A stretch of 64,000 bases of DNA, from contig JAQJZZ010000014.1 of the NCBI GenBank assembly GCA_030077755.1, positions 2,852,001-2,916,000 of the forward strand. Reading direction: 5' to 3'. A model generated the notes under the pieces. That model was not told the DNA's origin, made no database searches, and worked only from the letters and a program-made list of their open reading frames with translations. The translations under genes were made by a program, and so were the position numbers. Positions 44,006 through 56,294 of this stretch are shown piece after piece (position 1 is the first letter of the stretch; each line of letters starts with the position of its first letter). The DNA is from Filosporella fistucella. Its lineage: Eukaryota > Ascomycota > Leotiomycetes > Helotiales.

Positions 44006-47000
44006 TCACAGCTTGGCGTCCAATTCCTCGAACTCGCTAATGTGCTTGACCGGTTGTGGTCCGGCACTGACTTGCAGCATGGACTTGAACTCCCGGACAT
44101 CTGTGATGACATAGGGAGTTGTGCCATTTCCTTCGGGTTTAACTTCCGCAACCTCACCATCCTCTTCATCTTTATGGTCTTTGTTTAGCCCAAGGGCTTT
44201 CATGCCCTCCTCGACAACTGCAGTGAGCCCGGAATTTTCGGATGGGGGAGTAGACTGTGCATTAAGGTGAATTGCTAATTTCGACCTTGCGGGTGACGTT
44301 GGAAGAATGAAGTGCTTGTAGAATTCGATCATTTCTGACTTCGTGAGTATCTTAATATAAGCAGCATCATGGTGAACTACGGTGCACATTAGTAAATGGT
44401 ATCAAGATGTCCTCTCTATACATACCCATCTCAAAATCAAGGTACTCATTGTCAATATGTGACCAAAGTCTACTTGATTCTTGATCGAGATTCTTCAATT
44501 TCTCTATTCGCTTCGCGATCAAACTCCTCTTATGACCCTCAAATTCCGACTCGGGCATCTTTTCAAGCGTTTCTGCAAATCCGGTCAAGAATGCATCAAT
44601 TCTTGAATCCAAATACTCAGCAGTCTTTTCGCTCTGGATGATGAAACGGTAGCCTATGGTTGTATGGCTGGTACGTGCACCACTGAAGACGACATAACCC
44701 AACTGCTCCTTCGTTCGAAGTTGGTCAAAAGCTGGCTCATGAGTCATTTGATCCAACAGCAGAGTCTTTGCACGTAAAGTACGATTGGACTTGTCACCAA
44801 CAGAAAGTAAATACTCAATGGAGTGATTGACATTTGCTGGATCCTTCAATGTCTTGTGATAAACGTAATTTCCGCCTGGAGGGAAAACTAAAGCTCTCCT
44901 AACAGGCCATTGTGTCTGAGGTAGCACGCGTGGTTTCAAGATGCTTTCGATCAGGTCGCTCAATTTCAGAGCGTCCTCTTTATACAAGTTTCCATGTGCG
45001 AAGGTTTCGATGTGCATTTGCCGCAACAGATGAGGGTAGAATTGTTGGATGTCAGAGGCTGTGAGGTGGTGTAATTCGGCAAGAATTTGCTCATTGATGT
45101 AACCTTTTTCACTGTTGAGCCACCTAGTGAAGTCTCCAACCTGATTGTAAGGTTGTTGAAAGTCCCAATTTTTGAGACCACGCAGAACCCGTTCCTTGAT
45201 AATCTCGAAGCGCTCTGGGTTGATTTCCAGATCTCTCATGGTGACCAAAACCTTCTCTAAAAGGACTGATAGCTTGTCATTGTAACCACACACCATAATT
45301 TCAACGCCCATTGAGTGGCTCGACACAGAATAGTCCAGACCGGCAAGTTCCGCGTCGTAGGAATACTCCTCTAGGGCATCTCGAACCATATCCGTGTAAA
45401 GTCTGGCCTTGAGTTGATTTTCTGCAGTTGCGCTCGGCAGACTGTTCCTACAATTGACGAATAAATTGGCCTTAGGGACCCAGAACTGGTCATCCTTCTT
45501 ATACCACGTGCGAACCAAATCATCGTTCCGGATCAATTTTGGAGAGATAGCAGGCTCTTGAACCTCTTTCTTTTCAACCTCCAATTTGGTGGGAATAAAC
45601 TGATTCTCGTGTGGTAAGTGGAGTTCACTCAAGCGATTCTTGCTGCTACAAGACGCAGCTTCCTTGATTTCGGCAATGAAGTCTGCTGGAATTTTTTCGT
45701 ACGTGTACTCTGTACCGTACCACTTCTCTTTCTCCTTCCACGTACCGGGGAACTTCTGGGACACAACTGTCATCCTGAAATTATCAGGCCTAATACATGC
45801 GAGGCCCTCTGAGATCCTTGTTGCATCGAACTTCCGGAGTCTAAATACGCGAGTCAGTCACATGCATTGCCCCTCTGACATGTGGAAACATGGATTCCAT
45901 GCGCCTCACGGAGAATTTCTAACATACCTGCTGTGCCCGCTGAGGAGCCATTCCCGTGGTAATGGAGTCTGCATCACTGCGCTAATCTTGCTGGTGAACC
46001 GACTGGCTGGTGTCTTTTGCTTGAACTTGAAGTCTACATCCGCGAGACCTTTCTGCTCTCGGAAGATCCACTCCTGCGGAGGCGTTTCCCTAAGAAGTGA
46101 GACATATTGGAAGAAAACCTTAACAATCTCTTTGTAATTCTTCAGACCCTCCTCAGTCAGACGAATCTGGCAGTTGAATATGCCAGGTGTTCCTGGGCAA
46201 ACGGGATATGCACCTGCGCATGAAACATTAGCAACCAGGTAAATGTATTGAGAGTTGGGCATTTCAGATGGCTAGCATGCCGGGGAAGCGGCTCGCGCCT
46301 AGAATGCGAAGTGGGACGAGGAACAATGACAATTTTTCAGCTTCGAGTCATGTCCTCTTGCGATAAAGAAACACCCCATGCCAAGTGCTGACGATTCAAG
46401 TTTGAGAAAAGAGGAAAATCAATGAAAATGGAAATTGGGATCCATGGGACATACCTGCACTTAATCCATTCGCCCATCCCTTTGACTTGATGTATGACAT
46501 GATACTTCCTGGCCCCTCGTGGCCAATTAAGTGACTGATATACCGACTTGGTTGTGACTCAAATAGCAATTCTTCGTCGATGAATGGGAATGTCAGATCC
46601 AATTGCCTGGAGTCCATGACAGGTTTTGCAAAACACTGTGTCAAAAGATCCTCCGGTCTGAATGGTACTTCGTCCTCCCAACGATTTTGGGGCAAATCCT
46701 TGTTTCGCACACCAGCAAAAAGATCTGCAGCCCATCCTTCTAAGACGTCTAGTGGCTCTCTTCCCAATATGACCAATTTCATTCGGTTTGCTGAGTAGTG
46801 CTTCTCGTGATATTCCATAAACCTCTGTCGGACATCTATCCCTCGGGCCTCTGGTAGCGTCTTCAATATCTCTAAATTCCCTGTGGAAAAGTGACAGTAT
46901 GGGTGTTTGGGGTTTGAGAGGGACTTGTCCAGCTGGTGCAATCGCCATTGATCGCTCTGCAGGTTTTTCTTGTTCTCTGAATCTACGGCTCGTAATTCTC

Positions 47001-48208
47001 GGTCTAGGGTCGAAGGAAGGAAGAGGGGGTCGATGAAGAATTGTGCAAATCGATCAAGCGCGCCATATAACGGAGATGGTTCATCGGCCTTGGAATCTTC
47101 CCCCTTGCTTGCAGCGACTTCAAAATAGTAGTTTGTAGATGTAGCGCCTGTGTACGCGTTTGAACTTCCCGAGTTCGCAGATAGGTACTGGGAATATGCA
47201 TTTTCTACTGGGTACTGTCAGACAGTTAGCTTGCCTTCAATTAAAGCGCGCAACCATATTCAAATCATCAATTATAGCATGCGAGTGCGAGACGCCATTC
47301 CTGAAGAGTGCGTATATTTCCAGTGTCGCGATGTGCTTCCAAAAGTTTGCCAAAAGCCCCAGAAACACCACCACAATTTTTGAGGATATATTCACCTTCT
47401 TGGTTCCCATAAACAGGAGATGCTCAATCGCGTGACTCTGTCCTGGAAGATCTTCTTCGTCACTGAAATTGCCAACATTTACGTCCATCGCACTGGACGC
47501 CTTATCTGTCTCAGCATCGTGTACAAGGAGTACCTCCAGCTGGTTCGGCAGTCTGACGACACGATACGACCTGTCGTCCAATGAAGGGGTCTCTAAACGA
47601 TCTGTGAGCCTCTCGACGGGTCTGTGCCTGTGCTCCCTCAGGGGGCTGTCAAGCGTAGCCGGCGTTTGAGGTTGAGATAGAGTTGACATGGTGGCAGAGT
47701 TTCCAGATCGCGAACAGAGACCGCGGTGCAGAAAAGATTTCGGGACGAGGGGAAGAAGACTATTTGAGGCGCCGAAAGTCTTTTGAAGACGATGAACCCC
47801 ACCTAGTTGCTTAGAGGCTTGCGCTTTGGTGTTGTGGACCGTGTAGTAGCTGATTTGTCGGGATGTGGATGTAGTGGAAGTGGAAGTGCCAGATGGTAAA
47901 AGAGCAGAAGGGGTCTGTGCGTAGATGTACGAGAAGGTAAATGCAAGTGTTGATGAAGATGCTGGGAATCGTAATAGTGATGCCCTGCAGGCTATGGTAT
48001 GATTCACTATATTGACCGGCAGTGAATGGACGAGCTGTAGGTGAAGACGTCGAGGTGCTGCAAAAGCTGCAGATTCGGAATTCGTTGAATGCGGAAGTAT
48101 GCGTTGTCCGTGAATGAGCAGGCCTGGTGCGGCGGTTGCTGGACGACAGGTCGCAAGACGCGCATGTACTTGTAAGCAGGTGACCCCAGAAAAGTTACAA
48201 ATGGGCAT
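44006..48208 (-). CDS. STE23: Ste23-like M16 metallopeptidase (insulin-degrading enzyme family)
   Basis: Zinc endopeptidase that trims a-type pheromone in yeast and degrades small peptides. Exons in coding order 48208-47396, 47214-46455, 46213-45928, 45840-44426, 44376-44006; 1214 aa from the first ATG. The inverted zinc motif HAIEH (residues 259-263) is followed by LLFMGTKK|YPVENAYSQYLSA; the third ligand lies in RAVDSENKKN. Later M16 domains include WANGLSAGAYPVCPGTPGIF, LRKFDATRI and TKEQLGYVVFSG with YRFIIQSEK. An internal ATG at 47689 (MSTLSQPQ) gives 1041 aa, the usual family size. The extra 173 residues are basic, Ser-rich and lack acidic patches, with LHRGLCSRSGNSAT just before the inner Met, and may be a mitochondrial presequence. 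Introns 1 and 2 (181 and 241 bp) are unusually long here. Confidence 0.93.
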
Positions 48209-51200
48209 CGAGGCGCCCGGCCAAACTGGAGGGGTGAAAATAGAAGCAGATCAGCAGCGTGGCTTTGGGGCGAGGAGGGCAGAGAGAGGAATAGTAGAAG
48301 AGGAGGGAAAAAGAAGATTGGCCCAAAGAATAGGTGCAATTGGTGTCGAGTAGGTAGCTGGGCAAAGAAGGGCTAAGATATGCCTCGATTGCAAAGGCCA
48401 GTCTTTGCTGCTGTGGCTCAGGGCGAATATTGTAACCGATCTGCTGGTGACGATCAGAGTGACAGGAGTACAGCAGATTCGAATCCAGGTCCTAAAAGAT
48501 GCAAGCTGGTAATGGTACATGTACTTTAGCAGTCACGCCCGAATTCTTGCTCTGCTCTGCTCAACTAGATCCGCGGATCTGTGCTTTGCCTAGCAGATGG
48601 AGATAGGCAGATAGACAGGCAGGGAACGGCTGCTGCGGTAGATGGCGGATGAATAACCTAAATATCGCGGGCGTTTCTCTCCTCCCCTCGATCGTCTGTG
48701 AGGAGATGGGATGGATGTGGATGTGATGAGATGCGTTGCGTTGCCTGGCGTGGGGACAAAGTATGTCTTGCTGCAGAGTGCAGAATGCAGTCCAGATGGA
48801 GCTGGGCAAGGGATTTGATGTCCGTTAATCGAAGAGTTATGTAGCCAGAATAGGTACTGAATGGCTTGATACTATAAATCTCTTCGCGTCCTGCTCTCTC
48901 CAGCTACCTTTCTCACTCAAGTGATGTCCCGAAGTCGAATCTTGCAGCAGTAGTAACCCCGCGCGAGCAACAAATGCCTCCTGTGTAAAGTATTGTGGAG
49001 ATACAACTGGACAGCACAGCGCAGCGCAGCAACGCAGATAGCGGTGAAAATAAACCAGGGAGGTCAGAATATATGTACAAGATCCCTTGCTGCATATACA
49101 GATCCTAGCCTCGTCCTTTCCATGGATACAAGTTGCAGCATATCCCCGTCCAATATCAGAGCATCCCATCCTATAACAACACTAAATGTCCGCAAGTTTC
49201 ACCCCGATTTGCTAGGCAATTACCAGGTCTGTGGATTGCCGCCTGCCGCTGAAAGCTGCTATCAATATTGCATGAGAAAGGATGGAGCCTTTGGGATCAT
49301 CTGGGCAACATGGCCGGCGATAGGAAAGAAAATGGGATGATGATGCGTTGATACCGTACCCTCACCTCTCCGTCCACATCCCCCGCCCATATGATTACTT
49401 CATAGAAAGACAAACCGCAAGTACCTCGGTGCAGCAAGATTTCTTCTTTTGTACCTGACCGGTGCGGTTCCGAGAGAGGCAAGCGATGGGTTGACCAACT
49501 ACCTGTCATTATGCAGCTACACTCACCACAGCCTACGATATGCATGAACTGCTACCTCTTCAGTTAGACTCAACGCTCAGAGACTGTGTTGCCCTCGGTC
49601 TAGACTAAGATAAACGAGCATAAACCTATAGGCATCGAGGCATAAGATGTCAAGAATAGATTCCTGCAGCTTCCAAGATCCATAAAACTGGAATGCTGCA
49701 GAGCTTGCTTTCACCATGCTATTGGAAATAGACTCTTGCATCATTGAAACAGTTACTCATGATTCAGGTTGAAGCCTCGCAATTGCGGAAATTTTTACAG
49801 CCAACGATATAGTGTTGTTGAATGGCGGCACGACTCGAGCATTTGACTTAGGTTGCGAGGCGAAGCTCTTAACAGTGAGACAACGAGCCACAACTCAAAT
49901 TCTTCCCTTGGACAACCGGCTCAGTTGACCATAATTCACTATTCGAGCACGGTTCAATAAGTCAGGACTCGAGACAACGGGACGGGCGGGATTTCCATCG
50001 AACCTGACCTATATTCAATCATCAATTTACCTAATCTCGAAGCACCACAACAGACAATCGAAGCACAACTCAAACATCCTCTCCCACAAATTCCTCAAAT
50101 TTTCAACCGCAATCCCAGATCTTATCAAAACATCCCAGCAACCAAATCATTACTCACCTACCGGTAGCATCCCACCCCGCTCCACCCCTCATCCCATAGC
50201 CACCTCACCTCACCTTCTAGAAGCCCCCCATGTTCTCTTCAATTCCTTCCATCCATCCTTCCATTCTTCCATCAACCCAAGAGACTGTGGAAGATCAAGC
50301 AGACAAGCAAGGGCTCTGGCTCGGGTGGCGACGATCCGGGAACCCTACAGGGCTGTTCTGAAACTGTGTTTGAGATATACTTTTTTCTCCCCTCTTATCT
50401 TGCGTATCCTCGCATTTGAGAAACTGGATATCCAAATCCAAATCGTTATCGGCATTTTAAGACTAGGGCTGCTTAAAAGCGGTCATATCCCGTGTGGCAT
50501 GGCTTGGGATAGGTATATAATTAAGGTTTGTTGGTAAAGCAAGAAAAGATCCATGATTTCTTCCCGTCCCGCGGATCACTTTTGGATCTTCATTTTCTAT
50601 TTCATATCTGGTCTGTTATTGGATATGCGACGGAGCAATTCTTCTTTTGAACATTCCTCCCCTCCGTCCTCCCCGAAAGAAGATACGAGTGAGATCTTAT
50701 ACAATTACCTCGTCAATAATGTCTTACATTACGATGCAATCCTTCTCTATCAGCTCATATTGAGACTTACAACATCAACTCATGTCAATATCCATAGTAT
50801 TGAGAAATATAATATTTCCATCATATATCACAACAGTCCCACTTTCAACAGTGGAGTGTCCCACATTATCTCTTAAATGCATAACGCCACAACCCCAATC
50901 TATCATTCCATCCCATCTTCCACAAAACTAAGCAGCAAAGGAAAGCAGTCCACAATAGGAATAAAAACACCGGCAGCCACAATGCCCTATATTACACTCC
51001 ATATCACTGCCAACATCTCCCACCAATCACACCTCAAGCCACAGATCTCCATACCAGATCTCAGACAAACCTGGAAGGGAAAAGGGAAGAGCTGGGCGAT
51101 CTCATATATCATGTGATATAGTCTACGGCGCAACCATAGCTTAGTTCCTGGCGTGCCGTCAATCTGGATGAAGGGTCAGGATTAGCATTGTGGCTATGCT

Positions 51201-52361
51201 GTACAATCACAGCTCTATTCAAGTTTCAAGAGAAGCTCGGCTCTCGCATTCTTTCTCTATTGTCCGAGTTTGGTTGTCTGAGTATGAAGATCTCGCTGTT
51301 TGAAGATCTAAAGAGATAGGCTGGGGGGGCTCACATGATGAAAGGTCCGAAGAGATATGCCACAAAGGTCAGGGCTCTAGCGAAGTTGGGATCTGGCAAT
51401 CTAAAGATCTGAAGAGAGCATGGAGATATGCAATAAAGTGGAGACCTGGCGACTTTGACATCACGCATCTTAGAGATCTGGAGATGAGAAGGAGTTGGAG
51501 GTCTCATGAGATGATTGATCTGAGCTAGTGAAATCTTTACATCTATTCACTTATGAAAGAGGAGATTCAAGTCTACTGACACGTTTGACTCGCCAGCCAT
51601 AAAAATAAAATCCTATTATTGTCCCTCAAGAGACACTGAGAGAGCCGTGTCAATCGCACAACAAGGCACTTACAAGAATCAGAGTTGCCGAATTCTCCCT
51701 GCAGTACGGTGGTATAAAGAATTTGAGCCATTCCCATTTAGAGCAATATGGAGATTCAAATCCCGTAGGCGCTTCTAGCAACATCAGATGTGACCCTGAG
51801 ATTAAAGTTTGGGTGATCAATGAGTGGCATGATTTCTTGAGTATCTTCCACCCAATTGAGAGTTTGGGAATGGTCATCCGCCATGTCTCCTCCATCTGAT
51901 GCTCGATTTACCTAAGGAGAATAGCAGGTTGTCTGACCAAACGCTTAGTTCATGTTCCTGTCAATAATTCACTTTGAGTTGGGCTAGTCAATGTGTGAGA
52001 CGCTAGCTTTGGTGCTTCCTTGATAAGCAGTGGCTGCCATCCGGCAAATGCAAAGGACTTGGTAGCAGAGCCTGTGTGTGCGGGAGGGGTAGACGATAGC
52101 GGCGTTCAAAAGCGTGCTCTAAGCTAGACAAAGAGGGGAAGACAGACTCTGCTCCGGCTGGTTGGTATGTTGCAGAACCTCGAAGCTGAATACACCAAGC
52201 ACAGTGCTACACGATATAAGACGATTTGCAATAGCACATGTAAATATCCTTATTTTCCTATCGGAGATTTTAGTTTCGGGTTCGGAATCGAATCCGCAAA
52301 GAACTCCAGCAATGCAATCAACTCCAGCGCTATGCAATTGAAACCAGGCAAATAAACAAAT
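48209..52361. other. 4.1-kb gene-free stretch
   Basis: No ORF with recognisable features on either strand; candidates of 60-110 codons (for example 50553-50876 and 50877-51116) are Ser/Ile-rich and unsupported. CT-rich runs occur near 50140-50280. Degenerate repeats built on GATCTgAAGAGA and GAGATATGC lie at about 51290-51490. It may contain long UTRs of Ste23, a non-coding RNA or a decayed insertion; nothing firm is visible. Confidence 0.45.
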
Positions 52362-53405
52362 TCAGGGAAGCGTCAGGCTCTCCAAAGTATGCGTAACTTC
52401 TGGAACCAGGTGAGCAAGTTGGTTTGGGTCACGAAAGGCGACAGTAAGGTCAGTGGGAAGTTTTCCCGAGAATATGAGGTTCTAGCCAGTGTTATTAAAC
52501 ATTCTTATTGTTGAGAACTGGGTTGGTGGTGGCAGGTGTTTTCATATTCCACAATGAGTCGCAGACGAAAAAATTGGGAAAGCATGGCTACGTGACGACA
52601 AGAATGCATAAGCATGTGAAAATATGGCAAACGTACCTGCTTGACTTTTTCAAATGCTTCCTCCTTCTCAGTGTAATCTCTAATTACCTTGCCAGTATTG
52701 AAGTCCACGTATATTCGGGTGTCCCGAATTCTGACAAGTACTGCGTCAAGTCTCATGAATAGTCGACAGAGTAGTAGCATGCGGTCAGGCATTACTCGCA
52801 ATTTACAAGACAAGATAGAAATTCCATTATCATCGAGCTCACTCTCGTATAAGACAGCCTCTTCGAAGAACAAGATCGGATCCGGGCGTTTCAGCAGTTC
52901 AATCGGTATTGGATCCTCTTTATTCTTTTGTACATCGAATTGCTTCCCATTCGTGATTGTGCCCTTATAGTCTGTGGTGTATGACCAGTCAAAAGGCTTA
53001 ACCACTTCCTTGATTCCTTCGTGTGTTTTCTCTCTGTAGAACAACCATCAGCGTGAAATCCAACGATGTAAGGGTAGAATCTGACCTGCTACTTGACCAT
53101 TCTTGCGAATATGCGACCTTCAACATATTCTTGTCCGTCTTGTCTACTCGATCTAGCGCGTCGTATGCATTAAATTCTAATCGCCAACCGCTCCCAAGGT
53201 GTTCGATAGAAACCATGTTATCACCAAAGATCATCTCAGGGACTGGTATTTCCAGATGCTTAGACATTTCATCGATCGGTCCAGATTTCGAGATTGGAAG
53301 CTTTCGCACACTTATCTTGAACCCTTTCTGGGTATGCGACAGCGTAGATTCATCAGGATGGTCTGGCCTTGGAAAAGATTCTGTTGTTGGGCCGCTGAAA
53401 GCCAT
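52362..53405 (-). CDS. TIP41: TIP41-like protein (TOR/PP2A pathway)
   Basis: 278-aa protein; exons in coding order 53405-53086, 53033-52637, 52481-52362. TIP41 proteins bind Tap42/alpha4 or type 2A phosphatases and antagonise TOR signalling in the cytosol. Conserved blocks: GFKISVRKLPISKSGPIDEM, LEIPVPEMIFGDNMVSIEH, LEFNAYDALDRVDK, KVAYSQEWSS|REKTHEGIKE, PFDWSYTTDYKGT, PIPIELLKRPDPILFFEEA, VLYESELDDNGISILSCKLR and MPDRMLLLCRLFMRLDAVL. The last exon gives NLIFSGKLPTDLTVAFRDPN and ends SLTLP. The donor of intron 1 is GTCAGA, a weaker site; intron 2 is 155 bp. It is divergent from the Aurora kinase gene, with 347 bp between ATGs. Confidence 0.95.
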
Positions 53406-53752
53406 GGTATAATAATTGTGGTTTGATATCACAAAGTCGTTTTTTCCTAATATGCAATGTGTTTCTGATGCTGTTCGACGTTTATCGAGAGGCTGTTGCC
53501 ATTGCACAGTTGTTGTGGATTTAAGGTGTGGGGCAGCCCAGCTCCAGCATGGCGGGGATGTTTGAGCTCTCTCGTTGCCACACCAACAACTAGTGTGGAA
53601 ACTCAATAACATTCTGGACAGTAAAGCCAACGTTAAACTTGCGACATCAGCTTGTCAATTGTTCTCTACTAACCCACAGCGACAACAGAAATTTGGATCT
53701 TGCAGGATATTCTGGGATTCATTGTAAACAATTCAACGGCTCAACACCGAAT
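53406..53752. promoter_or_regulatory. Bidirectional promoter of TIP41 and Aurora kinase
   Basis: 347 bp between divergent start codons. GC content is higher than the neighbouring spacers; no TATA-like box is obvious, as expected for housekeeping genes. Shared regulation is inferred from position only. Confidence 0.5.
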
Positions 53753-55067
53753 ATGGCTACCCGCGCCCTCGAGTCGCGTTTTGAGCGGATGTCAGTGAAC
53801 GACGAGAATGATCCTGGAGATGGAAACAAATACCAAAAATCAAAGGTACTGCTGGCTCTCCTAGACGACCGTCTATACTAACATGTCAGATTACTTCTTC
53901 GACCACATCTTCTCAACTGTCGCAAAATGCCAGCCGAGCCAATCTTTTGAAGATTGCATTACAAAATCAAAATTCCACCAGCACCATAGTCACCGTCCCT
54001 TCACAAGCCGCACAATGGAGATCTTCAAACATGCCGAATGGATCTGGCTCTCCTCCAAGGAAGATAGCATCGGGATCGTCTCGTGGATCTGATGAAGCTA
54101 TGCGAGTTGAGCGGAAATCGAATCAATTGTACGAACAGCCTGCTCCAAAACAATTTCATCTTGGCATGTTCGAAATAGGTCGACCGCTCGGAAAAGGGAA
54201 GTTCGGTCGCGTATACCTGGCAAGAGAACGGAATTCAGGATTTGTCTGCGCTCTAAAGGTTTTGCATAAGAATGAATTGCAACAGGGGAAGGTTGAGAAG
54301 CAAGTCAGAAGAGAGATTGAAATCCAAAGCAATCTGAGACATCCAAATATCCTTCAACTATATGGTCATTTCCATGACAGCAAAAGAGTGTTTCTCATCC
54401 TTGAGTTCGCGGGCAAAGGAGAGCTGTACAAACACCTACGACGAGAAGAGAAATTCCCGGAATGGAAAGCAGCACAATATATCGCGCAAATGGCTGCTGC
54501 TTTGAAATATTTACACAAGAAGCATGTTATGCATCGAGACATTAAACCAGAAAATATCCTGGTCGGTATTCACGGCGAGATCAAGATTTCCGATTTCGGC
54601 TGGAGTGTCCATGCACCAAACAATCGAAGAAACACAATGTGTGGAACTCTCGACTACCTACCGCCTGAGATGATTAAGCCTGGAAGCCAAGACAACTATT
54701 ACAGTGAGAAGGTCGATCTCTGGAGTCTGGGAGTCTTGACATACGAATTTTTGGTTGGAGAGGCGCCATTTGAGGATACTCCAGTAATGACACAGAGGAG
54801 GATAGCAAGGGGTGAGATGACTGTGCCAAATTTCGTGAGCCCAGAAGCAAAGGACTTGATCAAGAGAGTGAGTAAAATCATACCAGTTTTGAAGACGTCG
54901 CTAAGAAGATATAGCTTCTTGTTCTAGACCCAGAGAAGAGGATCCCACTGGATCAGGTGCAAAAGCATCCTTGGATCATCAAGCACTGTGTAAAGGGCGA
55001 GCGAGCAAGCAATAGAGATTCTAAGTCAACAGGGAGCAAATCCTCGGCTGCTGACCGCGATGATTAA
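53753..55067 (+). CDS. Aurora (Ipl1/Ark1-type) serine/threonine kinase
   Basis: 407-aa mitotic kinase, the catalytic part of the chromosomal passenger complex; exons 53753-53845, 53890-54867, 54915-55067. A Ser/Asn-rich N-terminal tail of about 120 residues precedes the kinase domain. Sites seen: glycine loop [20 protein letters not shown]-type lysine in CALKVLH, alpha-C Glu in RREIEIQ, catalytic loop [19 protein letters not shown] with the Aurora-specific W after DFG, and activation loop [16 protein letters not shown]. The C-lobe ends [21 protein letters not shown]. The last exon also gives a short Ser/Asp-rich tail. It corrects chromosome attachment and drives cytokinesis. Fungi normally have one Aurora gene, so this is probably the essential copy. 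Confidence 0.96.
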
Positions 55068-55234
55068 CGAATTTATGGATATTAAGGCGTTTTGGCATGG
55101 ATGTATCAGACAAGATGGATTGGAGTGATGATCGGAGTTGGAGTTCTTAAATTCCTGTACGCCTACGCTGAAAACATAATCATAAGAGGCAGTATCTGCT
55201 CTATGTTTTTACATATTATACAAAGTTCTCAACT

Positions 55235-56024
55235 TTATCTATAAATGCTGTCGAATGGCCTCGTGTCTGCAAAACATGAATCCCAAACCTCATTCACCAC
55301 CTTCACAGCTTGAACGTCGTCTTTGCATGACGGCCTATTCATGACTGATCTGACTGCCCGTGACCGCACACAATTTTGATGTTGCTGTGTAAGTGTCCAA
55401 TTGTTCCTCGTCCAGAATTCCCGCATCCATCTGCACTCGCCGCTCAGACTCGAGGCTCGAATCTATTCCAAATTAGCAACGCTCCTTCCCTTTATGCAGA
55501 AATCATACCTCAGTACAAGCCGCATGCCTTAGATCTGCCCAGTCAACCTTCCACCTCAAATGATCCCAAGCGTGAACCATCTCGTGTGCCAATGTATCTT
55601 CTAAATGCTTCCTATCCCTCATCTCGTTCGCACATATCAGAATCCCATGATCAGGACTGAACCCTCCTCCCTGCCGTACCCAATTACCATTTTCGTCTTT
55701 CCTTGTAGGACAGCGCCTACATCGTACATTCTTCGAATTTAGATCTCCATTCAGTGCTTCGATGTTCTTCCGCAGAAATATGACAGTAGGGGAGTATTGA
55801 AAACACCAGTCCCGCCATTCGTCGCAGTTCTTGCAGTCGCGCTCCTCATTCTTGATATACATTGCTTCACGGTATTCGTGCTGTCCATCCTGTGTCATTT
55901 TGCCGGTGAGGATATTCCATATATTGCCCCAGTAAGAACTTGGATTGTATCCCGTTTGCGCCGCATCATTTGGGATTGCGGAGGAGGCACTCGAAGTAGC
56001 TTTCGACGCGTCTTCCGACATCAT
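55235..56024 (-). CDS. ATP23: ATP23, mitochondrial inner-membrane-space metalloprotease
   Basis: 247-aa M76-family peptidase; exons in coding order 56024-55509 and 55462-55235 (46-bp intron). ATP23 processes Atp6 and assists F1Fo-ATP synthase assembly in the intermembrane space. The zinc motif is [11 protein letters not shown]. Cys-rich segments match the family: [28 protein letters not shown] and HGILICANE. The spliced second exon adds [12 protein letters not shown] and [15 protein letters not shown], the usual ending region with [12 protein letters not shown]. The two N-terminal Met codons are adjacent; no classical presequence is needed because import uses the Cys relay. Convergent with the Aurora kinase gene and divergent from glutamate 5-kinase. 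Confidence 0.95.
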
Positions 56025-56294
56025 GCAGTTCTTCTCAGCTCGCCGGGATTTTATATTGAGGGCTGGTGAGTAATAGAGGGTGCTGACGTTGATAGGGCGT
56101 ACGAGCGGTTGTTGTCAACTTTTTTAGAGATCGAAAAGCGGTGGCACGTATTTTGCCGACTTCGGGACCCAGAAAAGAGTCACCAATAAGAAATCACTTA
56201 AAAACCTCACGGTGCTCATGATCTCCCTAGTGAGACAAGACTACCCTTCCTTTCTCAAAATTCTCGCTGTATTGAGAGAATACTGCAGGTCAAC

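Noticed and set aside
45640..46137. 165-codon plus-strand ORF
   Set aside because: Antisense to conserved Ste23 exons and spans their intron.
48412..48500. tRNA-like A-box (TGGCTCAGGGCG) and B-box-like GATTCGAATCC
   Set aside because: The acceptor and T-stem arms do not pair, and spacing does not give a cloverleaf.
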